Below the pieces are notes generated by a model. That model had not been told where the DNA came from, did not search any database, and saw only the letters and a list, made by a program, of their open reading frames with translations. A DNA stretch of 40,438 nucleotides, taken from Pseudomonadota bacterium. GTDB lineage: Bacteria; Desulfobacterota; JAPLJL01. This document shows, piece by piece, positions 21,248 to 29,546 of this stretch (within the stretch, counting starts at the first letter, position 1; each line of letters begins with the position of its first letter). Both the position numbers and the translations under genes were made by a program. The stretch lies in the NCBI GenBank assembly GCA_026388655.1, contig JAPLJI010000177.1, positions 1 through 40,438 of the forward strand, read 5' to 3'.

Positions 21248-24200
21248 ATGAAAAATCTGAAAGCGATTTCGGTTTTGGTATTATTCCTGGGGATTTTCCT
21301 GGCGGGTTGCGCGGGAAGTAAAGGACCGGAAGGTCCCCCGGGAGCAGGGGTGACGGTGGCGGTCACGGCCGAGGCGGAGGGGACGAACTGCGCTACGGGT
21401 GGATCCAAGGTGGACTTCAAGGATTCGGAAGGGACGGTCTTGAACTCGATCTTCGTCTGCGATGGGGCCAACGGCGATTCGCCGGTGGTGACGGCGGAAA
21501 ATCCGGGGTTGAACTGCGACCTGGGCGGGGTGAAAGTGGATTACTTGGGGACGGTGAGTTTCGTCTGTAATGGGGCCAACGGCCAGTCGGTGACGGTGAC
21601 GGTGGAAGTGGCGGGAGCCAATTGCGAGGCCGGGGGATTGCGGATCGTATCGGCGGCGGGAACCAACTATGTCTGCAATGGGGCGGCCGGGGTTGCCGGT
21701 CAAAGCGTAGCGGTGACGGTGGTGGCGGCCGGGGCCAATTGCGCCGCCGGGGGATTGAAGCTCGTATCGGCGAGCGGGACGAACTATGTCTGCAATGGGG
21801 CCAACGGCCAGTCGGTGACGGTGACGGTGGAAGTGGCCGGGGCCAATTGCACTAACGGGGGCCTGAAGCTCACCTCTGCCGGTGGGGCCAACTATGTCTG
21901 CAATGGCGCTCCCGGAACGAACGGGACCAACGGCCAGTCGGTGACGGTGACCGTGGAACCCGCGGGACCGAACTGCCCGAGCGGCGGGATCCGGGTGGAT
22001 TCGGCCGGCCCGACTACCCGGTATGTGTGCAACGGTTTGAACTGCTGGGACCTGGACGGGGACGGGGTGGGAGATCCGGAAGAGGATTTGAATCTGGACG
22101 GGTTTGTGGACGTGTGGGACTGCACCATGGTACCGGAGAAGCACGGGACCGTATATGGCTGGGTGCTTTACGCCCCCGGCAAGCCGGCCGAGGGGGCGCT
22201 TGTGTATCTGCAGGGGGAGAATCGCTACGCGGTGACGGACCAAGCCGGATATTATGAGTTCGATTATGTGGGGGTGGGCGCGCATCATCGCCTGACCGCG
22301 ACGATGGGGGACTATTACCTTGAAGAAGAGGAAAACATCCAGGTGACGAATGGATACTGGTATGGGGTTCATGACCTTTACCTGCATTACAAACACCCGG
22401 GACTGAAAGGGGATTTCGATCTCAACTGGGCGGATGCTTCGTTTGCCGGTAAAACGGTGTCGGACCAAAGCGGCAACTCCGTGGCCGGCGCGGGGGATGT
22501 GAACGGCGACGGCTACGACGATATCCTCATAGCTGACCAGTGGGCCGACCCGAACGGAAAGAACATCGCGGGTGAGGCCTATCTTTTTTATGGCAGTCCA
22601 TTTCTGAAGGGTGGATATGATTTATCTTGGCCGGATGTGGTTTTTCAGGGCAAAGCGGACTCTGACTATTGCGGCAGGGTGGTTTCCAGCGCCGGCGATG
22701 TAAACGGGGATGGATACGATGATATTTTAATCTCGTCTCCTAATGCCGGCGGAAGCAAAGGAGAGGTTTACCTGGTCTACGGTAGCTCTTATCTGCCGGC
22801 GGTTTGGGATTTCGCGGCCACGCCGCCGGATGTTATCTTCCAGGGCAAGGCCTCTAATGCCGGGATTGGCGATTCTATTTCCGAGGCCGGGGATGTGAAC
22901 GGGGACGGATACGACGATTTCCTGATCGGGGCTTATAACGCCGATCCGCTCGGAAGGACTAATGCCGGAGAAACCTACCTGGTTTACGGCCGTGACGAAC
23001 AGTTATATGAAGTTTGGCCTTTCGCGATCACCGCTCCCAGTGTAACTTTTCTCGGGATCGCGGCGGGCGATAACAGCGGTTACGCGGTTTCCGAGGCGGG
23101 GGATGTGAACGGGGACGGCTTCGACGACATCCTGATCGGGGCCTGGAAGGTCCATGTGGGCGGTAAAAGCGATGCCGGCGAAACCTACCTGATTTACGGA
23201 GGAAGATCCCTGCCCGCGTCCTGGGACCTGGCGGGCGATGCGCCAAACGCGACCTTCCAGGGTAAGGCGGTGGACGATCAGAGCGGCGCTTCGGTATCCG
23301 GAGCCGGAGATGTAAACGGCGATGGGTATGACGATATTCTTATTGGAGCCAAACTGGCCGATCCCAGCGGAAAATCCGCGGCGGGTGAAGCGTATCTTGT
23401 TTACGGTTCTGCCACTTGGCCCGCAAATATGGTCCAAGATTTTTCAGTTACCCCTCCGGATGTTACCTTCCAGGGCAAGGCGGTAAATAACGAAAGCGGC
23501 AGAGTGGTTTCCGGTGCCGGTGATGTGAATGGGGACGGCTTTGCCGACATCCTCATCGGGGCTTGGGGCGCCAGTCCGAGCGGAAGGCCGGGGGCGGGCG
23601 AAACCTACCTGATTTATGGCGGCAAGTACCTCCCGGCAACCTGGGATTTTTCCGGCGTGTCTCCCGATGTGGTCTTCCAGGGAAAGAGTATTGGCGATTC
23701 GAGTGCTTATTCGGTCGCTGGAGCGGGGGATGTGAACGGGGACGGGTATGCCGATATCCTCATCGGGGCTACGACTGCGGACCCGCCAGGAAGAACCAGT
23801 GCCGGGGAGACCTACCTGGTTTACGGCGGCCTCGACCCGGAGAACTACCGGCACCGGGAGCTGGCCGGGGATTTCAAGGTCCGGGAGGCGGATAACCTGT
23901 TCCTCGGAGCGGGGATCAACGGGAAGAGCGGCTGGTCGGCGGCCCTGGTCGGCGACGTGAACGGGGACGGATACGACGACATCCTGATCGGGGCCTGGGA
24001 TATGGGTAGGCTCGGGAGATTTCACAACGGCGAGGCGTATCTCTATTACGGGAAACCCGGGTTGAAGGGGGCGCACAGCATAAATTTCCCCGAGTCCATG
24101 CCTTCCCAGCCAGATGTCAAATTTATCGGTATAAAAGAGGATGACAATCTCGGCTACTCGGTTTCCGGGGCCGGCGACCTGAACGCTGATGGATATGACG

Positions 24201-25321
24201 AAATCCTGATCGGGGCGCCCGGCGCCTGGGGAGGCAAGGGCGAGGCATACGTGATTTACGGCGGCAATTCCATGACCCCCGGCACCATCTGGGATTTCTC
24301 GACCTGGTCTCCCCAGATAACCATCACCGGGAAGGCGGCCGGCGACATCCTGGGCTGGTCGGTATCCGGGGCGGGGGATGTGAACGGGGACGGATACAGT
24401 GACATGCTCATCGGGGCGCCCGGCGCCGACCCGTCCGGCAGGATCAACGCGGGCGAAGCTTATATTATTTACGGCGCCCGGGTGCTTTCCTCAACCTGGG
24501 ACCTGTCCGTCACCCCGCCGGACGTGACTTTCCAAGGCCAGGCGGCCGGCGATGGCCTGGGTTGGTCGGTCTCCGGGGCGGGGGATGTGAACAGGGACGG
24601 TTTTGCCGATATCCTCCTCGGGGCCTACCAGGCCAGCCCGGGGGCGAAACCCCAGGCGGGCGAAGCCTATCTGATTTATGGCAGCAACTCCCTGCCCGCT
24701 GCCTGGGATTTGTCCACCACCCCGGCGGGCGCGGCCTTCCTGGGCAAAAACTCGGGCGACCAATGCGGCTCTTCGGTCTCCGGGGCGGGGGATTTCAATG
24801 GGGATGGGTATGCCGATATCCTCTTGGGGGCTCCCTTTACCGCCGTGGGCGTATTGAGCGGAGCGGGGGAGGCCTATCTGGTTTATGGAACGGCCTTGCC
24901 CTTGGGGACGAAGGATCTTGCGATTACCCCGCCCGACGTGACTTTCCAGGGCCGGGATACGAATGGCAACCTGGGTGGATCGGTCAATAAAGCCGGGGAT
25001 GTTAATAGAGACGGCCTGGCCGATACGATCATGGGCGCTCCCGCGGCGGGAGCCGCCGGCGAAGGGGAGGCCGACTTGGTTTACGGGAGAGCCCAGCTCT
25101 TCGGGACCTGGGATTTTTCGAGCATTCCACCCGACGCAGATTTTCAAGGCGCGGGCGCCTCGGACTATTGCGGAGGCTCGGTATCCGGGGGCGGGGACGT
25201 GAACGGCGATGGATTTGACGATCTCCTGATCGGGGCCTACCTGGCCGCCCCGCTGACGCTGGGAAACCACCTGGGTGAGACTTATCTGTTTTACGGCTCC
25301 GGCCGGAGGGCGCTGGATTAA
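21248..25321 (+). CDS. Giant lipoprotein: DUF7151-like repeats, carboxypeptidase-regulatory-like domain, 14 FG-GAP repeats
   Basis: I start at the ATG at 21248, behind AAAGGAG, which gives 1357 residues with a lipobox (F-L-A-G-C, Cys21). A G-P-E-G-P-P-G collagen-like bit follows. Next come six repeats of about 35 residues, each N-C-x2-G-G ... V-C-N-G, resembling DUF7151. A D-L-D-G-D-G-V-G-D / N-L-D-G-F-V-D calcium-binding stretch and a carboxypeptidase-regulatory-like domain (G-T-V-Y-G-W-V...T-D-Q-A-G-Y-Y-E-F) complete the front. The rest is 14 FG-GAP repeats, each with a D-V-N-G-D-G-Y-D-D-I-L-I-G-A calcium loop and a G-E-A-Y-L-V-Y-G end. Repeats 1 and 8 share the opening L-K/A-G-D-F, so I read two seven-bladed propellers. 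It is probably a surface adhesin or binding protein; the ligand is unknown. It sits alone. Confidence 0.85.
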   Translation: MKNLKAISVLVLFLGIFLAGCAGSKGPEGPPGAGVTVAVTAEAEGTNCATGGSKVDFKDSEGTVLNSIFVCDGANGDSPVVTAENPGLNCDLGGVKVDYLGTVSFVCNGANGQSVTVTVEVAGANCEAGGLRIVSAAGTNYVCNGAAGVAGQSVAVTVVAAGANCAAGGLKLVSASGTNYVCNGANGQSVTVTVEVAGANCTNGGLKLTSAGGANYVCNGAPGTNGTNGQSVTVTVEPAGPNCPSGGIRVDSAGPTTRYVCNGLNCWDLDGDGVGDPEEDLNLDGFVDVWDCTMVPEKHGTVYGWVLYAPGKPAEGALVYLQGENRYAVTDQAGYYEFDYVGVGAHHRLTATMGDYYLEEEENIQVTNGYWYGVHDLYLHYKHPGLKGDFDLNWADASFAGKTVSDQSGNSVAGAGDVNGDGYDDILIADQWADPNGKNIAGEAYLFYGSPFLKGGYDLSWPDVVFQGKADSDYCGRVVSSAGDVNGDGYDDILISSPNAGGSKGEVYLVYGSSYLPAVWDFAATPPDVIFQGKASNAGIGDSISEAGDVNGDGYDDFLIGAYNADPLGRTNAGETYLVYGRDEQLYEVWPFAITAPSVTFLGIAAGDNSGYAVSEAGDVNGDGFDDILIGAWKVHVGGKSDAGETYLIYGGRSLPASWDLAGDAPNATFQGKAVDDQSGASVSGAGDVNGDGYDDILIGAKLADPSGKSAAGEAYLVYGSATWPANMVQDFSVTPPDVTFQGKAVNNESGRVVSGAGDVNGDGFADILIGAWGASPSGRPGAGETYLIYGGKYLPATWDFSGVSPDVVFQGKSIGDSSAYSVAGAGDVNGDGYADILIGATTADPPGRTSAGETYLVYGGLDPENYRHRELAGDFKVREADNLFLGAGINGKSGWSAALVGDVNGDGYDDILIGAWDMGRLGRFHNGEAYLYYGKPGLKGAHSINFPESMPSQPDVKFIGIKEDDNLGYSVSGAGDLNADGYDEILIGAPGAWGGKGEAYVIYGGNSMTPGTIWDFSTWSPQITITGKAAGDILGWSVSGAGDVNGDGYSDMLIGAPGADPSGRINAGEAYIIYGARVLSSTWDLSVTPPDVTFQGQAAGDGLGWSVSGAGDVNRDGFADILLGAYQASPGAKPQAGEAYLIYGSNSLPAAWDLSTTPAGAAFLGKNSGDQCGSSVSGAGDFNGDGYADILLGAPFTAVGVLSGAGEAYLVYGTALPLGTKDLAITPPDVTFQGRDTNGNLGGSVNKAGDVNRDGLADTIMGAPAAGAAGEGEADLVYGRAQLFGTWDFSSIPPDADFQGAGASDYCGGSVSGGGDVNGDGFDDLLIGAYLAAPLTLGNHLGETYLFYGSGRRALD

Positions 25322-25535
25322 AAAACAAAGGTCAAAGCTCAAAGGTGAAAGGTCAAAGGTTAGAGTGTAAAAAACAGATAGCCGGAAACCGGCACAAGTG
25401 TTTAGAAAAACCAGATAAACCCGCTCGGTAGCCGCGGGCTTTAGCCCGCGCCTTGTTTTGCTGGAAGGTTGGAGGCTACCTCGGGCTCGCAGAGCTCGGA
25501 GGCCGGGTTGCTGGGTAGTTAGGTGGTTTGGTAGC
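25322..25535. repeat. Short-word array and palindromes after the FG-GAP gene
   Basis: 25327-25366 is an AAAGGTCAAAGC, TCAAAGGTGAAAGG, TCAAAGGTTAG array on the plus strand. It shares words with 30919-30969. 25425-25451 is GGTAGCCGCGGGC-ttta-GCCCGCGCC, a hairpin of the GGTAGCCGCAGCC family. 25478-25503 repeats CTCGGGCTCGCAGAGCTCGGAG, seen also near 21139-21160. Confidence 0.6.
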
Positions 25536-25770
25536 TAGTGTAGTGCGTCTAACGCTTCTTTACATTTAACTTCGGAGCCGTTGTTCATGTTTTTCTTTTA
25601 AATGCTTGTAAAAAAAGGGGTCATTCCCACGAAACTTGTCCTCGAGTGATTTAATCGGGGAGTGGGAATCCAGATCAAGAAAACTGGATTCCCCCGGATC
25701 AAGTCCGGGGCAGGCTTGGTCAAGCCCGGAATGACAATAAAAGTAAAGGGACTTTCGACTCACTACACTA
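25536..25770. mobile_element. MITE-like element with IS630-type ends (copy 2)
   Basis: About 235 bp lie between TA dinucleotides. Left end TAGTGTAGTGCGTCTAACGC; right end, read inward, TAGTGTAGTGAGTCGAAAGT. The arms stay similar for about 30 bases. No coding capacity is seen. The core at 25620-25735 is a GTCATTCCC...GGAATGAC unit with inner GGAATCCAG/CTGGATTCC arms, as at 10320-10411. The TA-bounded ends relate it to 18719-18946 and to the IS end at 1-140. Confidence 0.65.
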
Positions 25771-25957
25771 GGAGGCTGGGAGGCAAGAAAGCGGGGATGT
25801 TGGATTTAACATGAGCGATTTATCCAATTTATCTCGAGCGAATGCGAGGGAAGCGAATACGAGAGAATCCGAAGGGCAGGATTCAAAATTCTTCGACTTC
25901 GGACTTCGGACTTTTTAGCCTGGCAATGGTACTGGGCTTGTGATAATTTTTTAAACA

Positions 25958-26800
25958 ATGGAGCGCGAGCGGACAATTGCGAAGACCGTCAGCGTTTCCG
26001 GGATCGGACTGCATTCCGGCGCGAACGCCCGCTTGACCCTGAAACCCGCGCCCCCCGGGAGCGGAATTGTTTTTTTCCGTTCCGACCGTGCCCCGGCCCT
26101 GCCGATTCCGGCCCGAATTGATTTCGTGAGCGATGACCGTTTTGCCACCACCCTCTGCCGGGACGGGGTGGAGGTAGCCACCGTGGAACATTTTCTGGCC
26201 GCGGTCTATGGCCTCGAGGTGGATAATCTCGAAGCCTGGATCGAAGGCCCGGAGATTCCGGCCGGGGATGGGAGCGCACGGCTTTTCGTGGAGCTTTTAA
26301 CCGAGGCGGGAGTCGAACTTCAGGGCCAGCCCCGGCCGGTTTTTTCCGTTCCTCGCCCGCTGGAGGCGGTGAATCACGAAGCCAGAATCATCGCCTGCCC
26401 GGAAGCGGGAGCGAATCTTTTTCTGGAGTTCAAGATCGCTTATCCCCATCTCCAGATTTCCGAGCAGACCTTTCAGATCAAACTTTCCCCCGGGGATTTC
26501 CGCCGCGAGATCGCCTCCGCCCGCACTTACGGTTTTTTGGAGAATCTGGCCGGACTGGAGGCGGAGGGTAAGGGCAAGGGGGGATCACTTGCAAACGCGA
26601 TCCTGATAAGTAATGGTAAAATAATAAATCCGGAAGGCCTGCGCTTTCCGGAAGAGCTGGTTAGGCACAAAATTCTGGATCTGATCGGGGATCTGGCCCT
26701 TCTGGGGCGGAGGATCTCCGGGAGGGTGGCGGCGCAATACTCCGGGCATTTTCTGAATCACCAGCTAGTCCGGGAAATGTCCAAAATCATGAAGCCGTGA
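25958..26800 (+). CDS. lpxC: UDP-3-O-acyl-N-acetylglucosamine deacetylase
   Basis: LpxC is the zinc enzyme that commits UDP-acyl-GlcNAc to lipid A synthesis, in the cytoplasm. The 280-residue protein has the expected two-domain layout and length, though it is shorter at the C-terminus than the enterobacterial form. The zinc ligands are visible: His78 in V-E-H-F-L-A-A-V-Y-G-L, and His237 and Asp241 in R-H-K-I-L-D-L-I-G-D. The general acid His264 lies in S-G-H-F-L-N-H. The N-terminal T-V-S-V-S-G-I-G-L-H-S-G motif is also typical. These positions are within one residue of the E. coli numbering. No fabZ or other lpx gene is next to it; ccsA follows after a repeat array. Its presence shows that the cell makes LPS. 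Confidence 0.95.
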   Translation: MERERTIAKTVSVSGIGLHSGANARLTLKPAPPGSGIVFFRSDRAPALPIPARIDFVSDDRFATTLCRDGVEVATVEHFLAAVYGLEVDNLEAWIEGPEIPAGDGSARLFVELLTEAGVELQGQPRPVFSVPRPLEAVNHEARIIACPEAGANLFLEFKIAYPHLQISEQTFQIKLSPGDFRREIASARTYGFLENLAGLEAEGKGKGGSLANAILISNGKIINPEGLRFPEELVRHKILDLIGDLALLGRRISGRVAAQYSGHFLNHQLVREMSKIMKP

Positions 26801-26811
26801 GGCGTTAAAAG

Positions 26812-26930
26812 TTGTCCATAGTGTTCGTAGGGTTCATAGGGTCCGTAGTGTCAAGAGAGAAGAATGAATCCGATTAACTTTTCAGACACGATGGACACGA
26901 TAGACACGATAGACACAATGGACCTGTTTT
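26812..26930. repeat. Facing short-word arrays (GTCCATAGTGT / ACACGATGGAC type)
   Basis: The plus strand reads GTCCATAGTGTTCGTAGGG, TTCATAGGG, TCCGTAGTGTC at 26814-26850. Near 26886-26925 it reads GACACGATGGACACGATAGACACGATAGACACAATGGAC as nearly repeated words, the approximate inverse. The arms frame about 35 bases. The second arm ends just before the ccsA start codon. Confidence 0.7.
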
Positions 26931-26933
26931 AAA

Positions 26934-27725
26934 ATGGATTCACAATTTTTTCTCCTCATCGCCCTGGTTTTGTTCTCCGGGCTCTTCCTGGCGGCGGTTT
27001 TCATCCGTCCCGAGCCGGGGCGGTCAGGTTATCTCTGGTTCCGGATCGGACTTTTCCTGGCGGTGATAATCTTAAGCCTCGGGATCGGGCTGTGTTCCTT
27101 CGAATCCGGGCATCTTCCCCTGACCAATCTTTATGAATCCCTGCTGATTTTTGCCTGGTTTTTAAGCCTGACCCCGCTGGCTTTCAAAAAACTGCCGGTT
27201 TCCCTGGTCCGTTTCGCCTTGTTGCTGGCCGTGGCCGCCCTCCTTTCCGCCAGTCTTCTTCCACAGCGTTTCACCGTTCCCGCGCCCCTTTTGCCGGCCT
27301 TGAAAAGCCACTGGCTGGCTTTTCACGTCCTGACCTGTTTTTCGGCTTATTCCGCCTTTGCCGTCGCTTTTGGATCCGCCCTGCTTTACCTGGTTCCTTC
27401 CTTCCGGGGTTCACTTTCCTTGGAGACCCTGGAGACCATCACCACCACCGCGATCTCCCTGGGATTTCCGCTTCTGACCATCGGGATCGTGACCGGCGCG
27501 GTCTGGGCCAACCAGGCCTGGGGAACCTACTGGAGCTGGGACCCCAAGGAGACCTGGTCGCTGATTACCTGGCTGATCTACGCGGCCTTTCTCCACGCGC
27601 GTTTCGCCCGGGGGTTCCGCGGGCGCCGGTCCGCCCTGCTGGCGGTTTTTGGATTTATCTCCGTGGTCTTCACTTACCTGGGGGTGAATCTCATTCTCTC
27701 CGGCCTGCATTCTTACGCTTCCTAA
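26934..27725 (+). CDS. ccsA: Cytochrome c assembly protein, CcsA/ResC type
   Basis: The 263-residue membrane protein has about eight hydrophobic segments. The heme-handling tryptophan-rich motif reads W-A-N-Q-A-W-G-T-Y-W-S-W-D-P-K-E-T-W-S-L-I-T-W near residues 187-209. It closely matches the WWD motif of CcsA/ResC, which delivers heme for covalent attachment to apocytochromes c outside the cytoplasmic membrane. Histidines that could serve as heme ligands lie in transmembrane parts (S-H-W-L-A-F-H near 120, L-H-A-R near 220, L-H-S-Y near the end). The HemX relative of this family shares the fold but usually lies beside hemA, which is not seen here. No ccsB/resB is adjacent. No clear ribosome binding site is seen, since a short-word array occupies that position. 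Confidence 0.87.
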   Translation: MDSQFFLLIALVLFSGLFLAAVFIRPEPGRSGYLWFRIGLFLAVIILSLGIGLCSFESGHLPLTNLYESLLIFAWFLSLTPLAFKKLPVSLVRFALLLAVAALLSASLLPQRFTVPAPLLPALKSHWLAFHVLTCFSAYSAFAVAFGSALLYLVPSFRGSLSLETLETITTTAISLGFPLLTIGIVTGAVWANQAWGTYWSWDPKETWSLITWLIYAAFLHARFARGFRGRRSALLAVFGFISVVFTYLGVNLILSGLHSYAS

Positions 27726-27794
27726 GAGTCCTTCCCGTCGGCCTGACCCGCTTTTCGTCAGCCATTTCTGCCAAATGAGACTTTTTTCTTTTTT

Positions 27795-27947
27795 GGGGGG
27801 GTGGGTTTCGCTCCGCGCACAATAGGTGCATACTGCAATCACGGCAGGCTGACCCGCAGGGCCTAGCCAGTATCGAGGAATACTTTGTCGTCGAGTTTAT
27901 CGTAACCTGTTTACTAAGAGTGCCCGTTGCGAGAACCCACCCCCCCG
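27795..27947. repeat. GGGGGTGGGTTTCGC element (copy 1)
   Basis: The element starts GGGGGGGTGGGTTTCGCTCC, followed by GCGCACAATA, and ends AAGAGTGCCCGTTGCGAGAACCCACCCCCC. Start and end are inverse to each other over about 12-15 bases (GGGTGGGTT/AACCCACCC). The middle is only loosely like copy 2 at 38036-38203 (shared GCAGGGCCT.GCC). It has no coding capacity and fills the gap between ccsA and the outer-membrane protein gene. The remainder, 27948-28078, is TTGAACTTT/TTGAGCTTTG short-word sequence. Confidence 0.7.
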
Positions 27948-28078
27948 GGCTTCGATGCAATCAAAAACTTCATTTTTGAGTTTTGTCATTTGAACTTTAT
28001 TTGGCATTTGAGCTTTGATATTTGTCATTAGATAAGGATGGGATTGCCAAAATCGCGTGATATTGATAGAAATAAAAC

Positions 28079-28744
28079 ATGGATAAAAAAATAATATCCC
28101 TAATGTTGGCCCGGCTTACCCGAAAAGCGGCGGCCGTCCTGATCGCCGGGGTTTTTCTGCTTCTACCCGCGCTGGCCCGTTCCGAATATGTCGGAGGGGA
28201 GGGGAAGAGCAAACCCGGGCTCCAGGTTTCAATCGAGCCGGTTTTCGGCTTGACCAAGCGGGAGATGAGCGGAGACAGCGGGTCGTTGACCTCTCTGCGG
28301 TTTTTTCTCCGTCCCACCTTTAAAATTTATGACCGGATCGCTTTTTACGCGGATATCGGCGCGGCCGATTTCCACCAGGGCGGGGTAGACGGGGCCCTGG
28401 GTCTGCTCGCGGGCGGAGGAACCAAGATCTTCATTATCAACCATAACCAATACATAAATCTCTATCTCGACGGCCAGTTTTTAACCTTTCCTTCGACCGT
28501 GGGCGATGAAAGCCACCGCTTTTTCGCCTACCAGTTTTCCGGGATCCTCTCGCACCAGGAGAACAACTGGAATATTTACGCCGGTCCGAAATACGCCCAG
28601 CTGCAAAACGGCGCCCACGCGGATCAAAAGGTCGGGATCGTGATCGGGATGGATTACTCGGTTACCCCCATGGTCTTTTTTACCGCCGAAATGCACAACT
28701 TCACCGATGACGCCCTCTACATGGGGGTGGGGTATCGTTTCTAG
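28079..28744 (+). CDS. Predicted outer-membrane beta-barrel protein
   Basis: The 221-residue protein begins with a signal peptide (V-L-I-A-G-V-F-L-L-L-P-A-L-A-R-S, cleavage near residue 36). After that it alternates polar and hydrophobic residues in strands of 8-12 and ends G-V-G-Y-R-F. A terminal phenylalanine is the usual recognition signal for the BAM complex. An eight-stranded OmpX/OmpA-like barrel would fit the size. The substrate or role is not evident. A start at residue 9 (M-L-A-R-L) is also possible and would give a shorter n-region. No ribosome binding site stands out. The next gene starts 36 bases downstream in the same direction. Confidence 0.7.
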   Translation: MDKKIISLMLARLTRKAAAVLIAGVFLLLPALARSEYVGGEGKSKPGLQVSIEPVFGLTKREMSGDSGSLTSLRFFLRPTFKIYDRIAFYADIGAADFHQGGVDGALGLLAGGGTKIFIINHNQYINLYLDGQFLTFPSTVGDESHRFFAYQFSGILSHQENNWNIYAGPKYAQLQNGAHADQKVGIVIGMDYSVTPMVFFTAEMHNFTDDALYMGVGYRF

Positions 28745-28780
28745 CCTTCCGGATTTTCAGCCCGTTCCGGGTTTTGAGAC

Positions 28781-29365
28781 ATGCTGAAGGAAGAAGACGT
28801 AAAAAGCTTAGAAGACCGGATCAATATCCTGAAAAAGGATTACGATCTCTTCCTGGCCGGGATCCTTAAGCTTGAGCCGGTAAAAGGCCGGGAGGATCTC
28901 GGCAAGTGGATCCGCGGCCATACCGCTTCGGAGATCACCAATTCCTCCCTCCGTTTCAAATACAATTCGCTGATTGCGAAATTCAACTCCCTGAAGAACT
29001 TCTGGGACCGGATGGTGCGGATTCGGGATGAGAACAAGGCCAAGCTTTCCGCCCGGAAAGCCGCCCAGACGCCCCCGGTGGCCGCGGCGGCGGCGCCTCC
29101 GCCACCCCGGCCGGAGGGTTTCGTTTTCCGATCCCTGGAGGAGAAAGAGCTCGAGGCCAAGGCCCGGAAGGTCTTCGAGGATTTTACCGCCGCCCGGAAG
29201 AAGACCGGGGAAGGGGCGGGGCCGGATTTTTCCCGGTTTAAAACCACGATTGAGAAAAGACTGCAGGAACTATTTTCCCGCGCCCCCGACAGCGAAGTGG
29301 AATTCAAGGTCGCGGTTGAAGAAGGCAAGGTCAAGCTCAAGGCCGTGGCCCGGACGAAGTCCTAA
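28781..29365 (+). CDS. MXAN_5187 C-terminal-domain-like protein
   Basis: The 194-residue protein begins V-K-S-L-E-D-R-I-N-I-L-K-K-D-Y-D-L-F-L-A-G-I-L-K-L-E-P, followed by I-T-N-S-S-L-R-F-K-Y-N-S-L-I-A-K-F-N-S-L-K-N-F-W-D-R. This pattern recalls the C-terminal domain of the Myxococcus MXAN_5187 family, where the repeated N-T-x-L-R-F-R-F and Y-x-x-W-x-R pieces form helices. A proline/alanine linker (about 86-105) leads to a second helical piece ending in strands (V-E-F-K-V-A-V-E-E-G-K-V-K-L-K). It is cytoplasmic by composition. The role is unknown; family members often sit with regulators or motility genes, which are not seen here. Confidence 0.65.
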   Translation: MLKEEDVKSLEDRINILKKDYDLFLAGILKLEPVKGREDLGKWIRGHTASEITNSSLRFKYNSLIAKFNSLKNFWDRMVRIRDENKAKLSARKAAQTPPVAAAAAPPPPRPEGFVFRSLEEKELEAKARKVFEDFTAARKKTGEGAGPDFSRFKTTIEKRLQELFSRAPDSEVEFKVAVEEGKVKLKAVARTKS

Positions 29366-29424
29366 GACACTCCCTATAATCGACCGCCGACCGCCGTCAA
29401 GGAAAATCTTAATACTTCGTAGTT

Positions 29425-29446
29425 GCCCGATTCATCGGGCTTTTTT
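29425..29446 (+). terminator. Intrinsic terminator formed by a REP-like unit
   Basis: GCCCGA-ttca-TCGGGC followed by TTTTTT is a standard rho-independent terminator about 60 bases after the MXAN_5187-like gene. It belongs to the same palindrome family (CGTAGTTGCCCGATTCATCGGGC) as 18652-18714, so a repeat seems to serve as terminator. A GTCATCCTGAGC...GAAGGATCTCGG unit follows at 29499-29529. Confidence 0.75.
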
Positions 29447-29546
29447 ATTTGGAGCGCATCGGCTTGTTTATCCTGAGCCCAGTCGAAGGGCTGATGCAGT
29501 CATCCTGAGCTGTAGGCGAAGGATCTCGGTTTTTTCTGTTTTCTGC

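Noticed and set aside
21281-22468. A 395-codon open frame on the minus strand
   Set aside because: It is antisense to the repeat region of the FG-GAP lipoprotein; its H-R-H-R-L-A-V-G-P repeats only mirror the DNA repeats of that gene.
22440-25310. Regular DNA repeats every 180-220 bases
   Set aside because: These are the FG-GAP coding repeats of one protein and not a tandem array of mobile elements or CRISPR.
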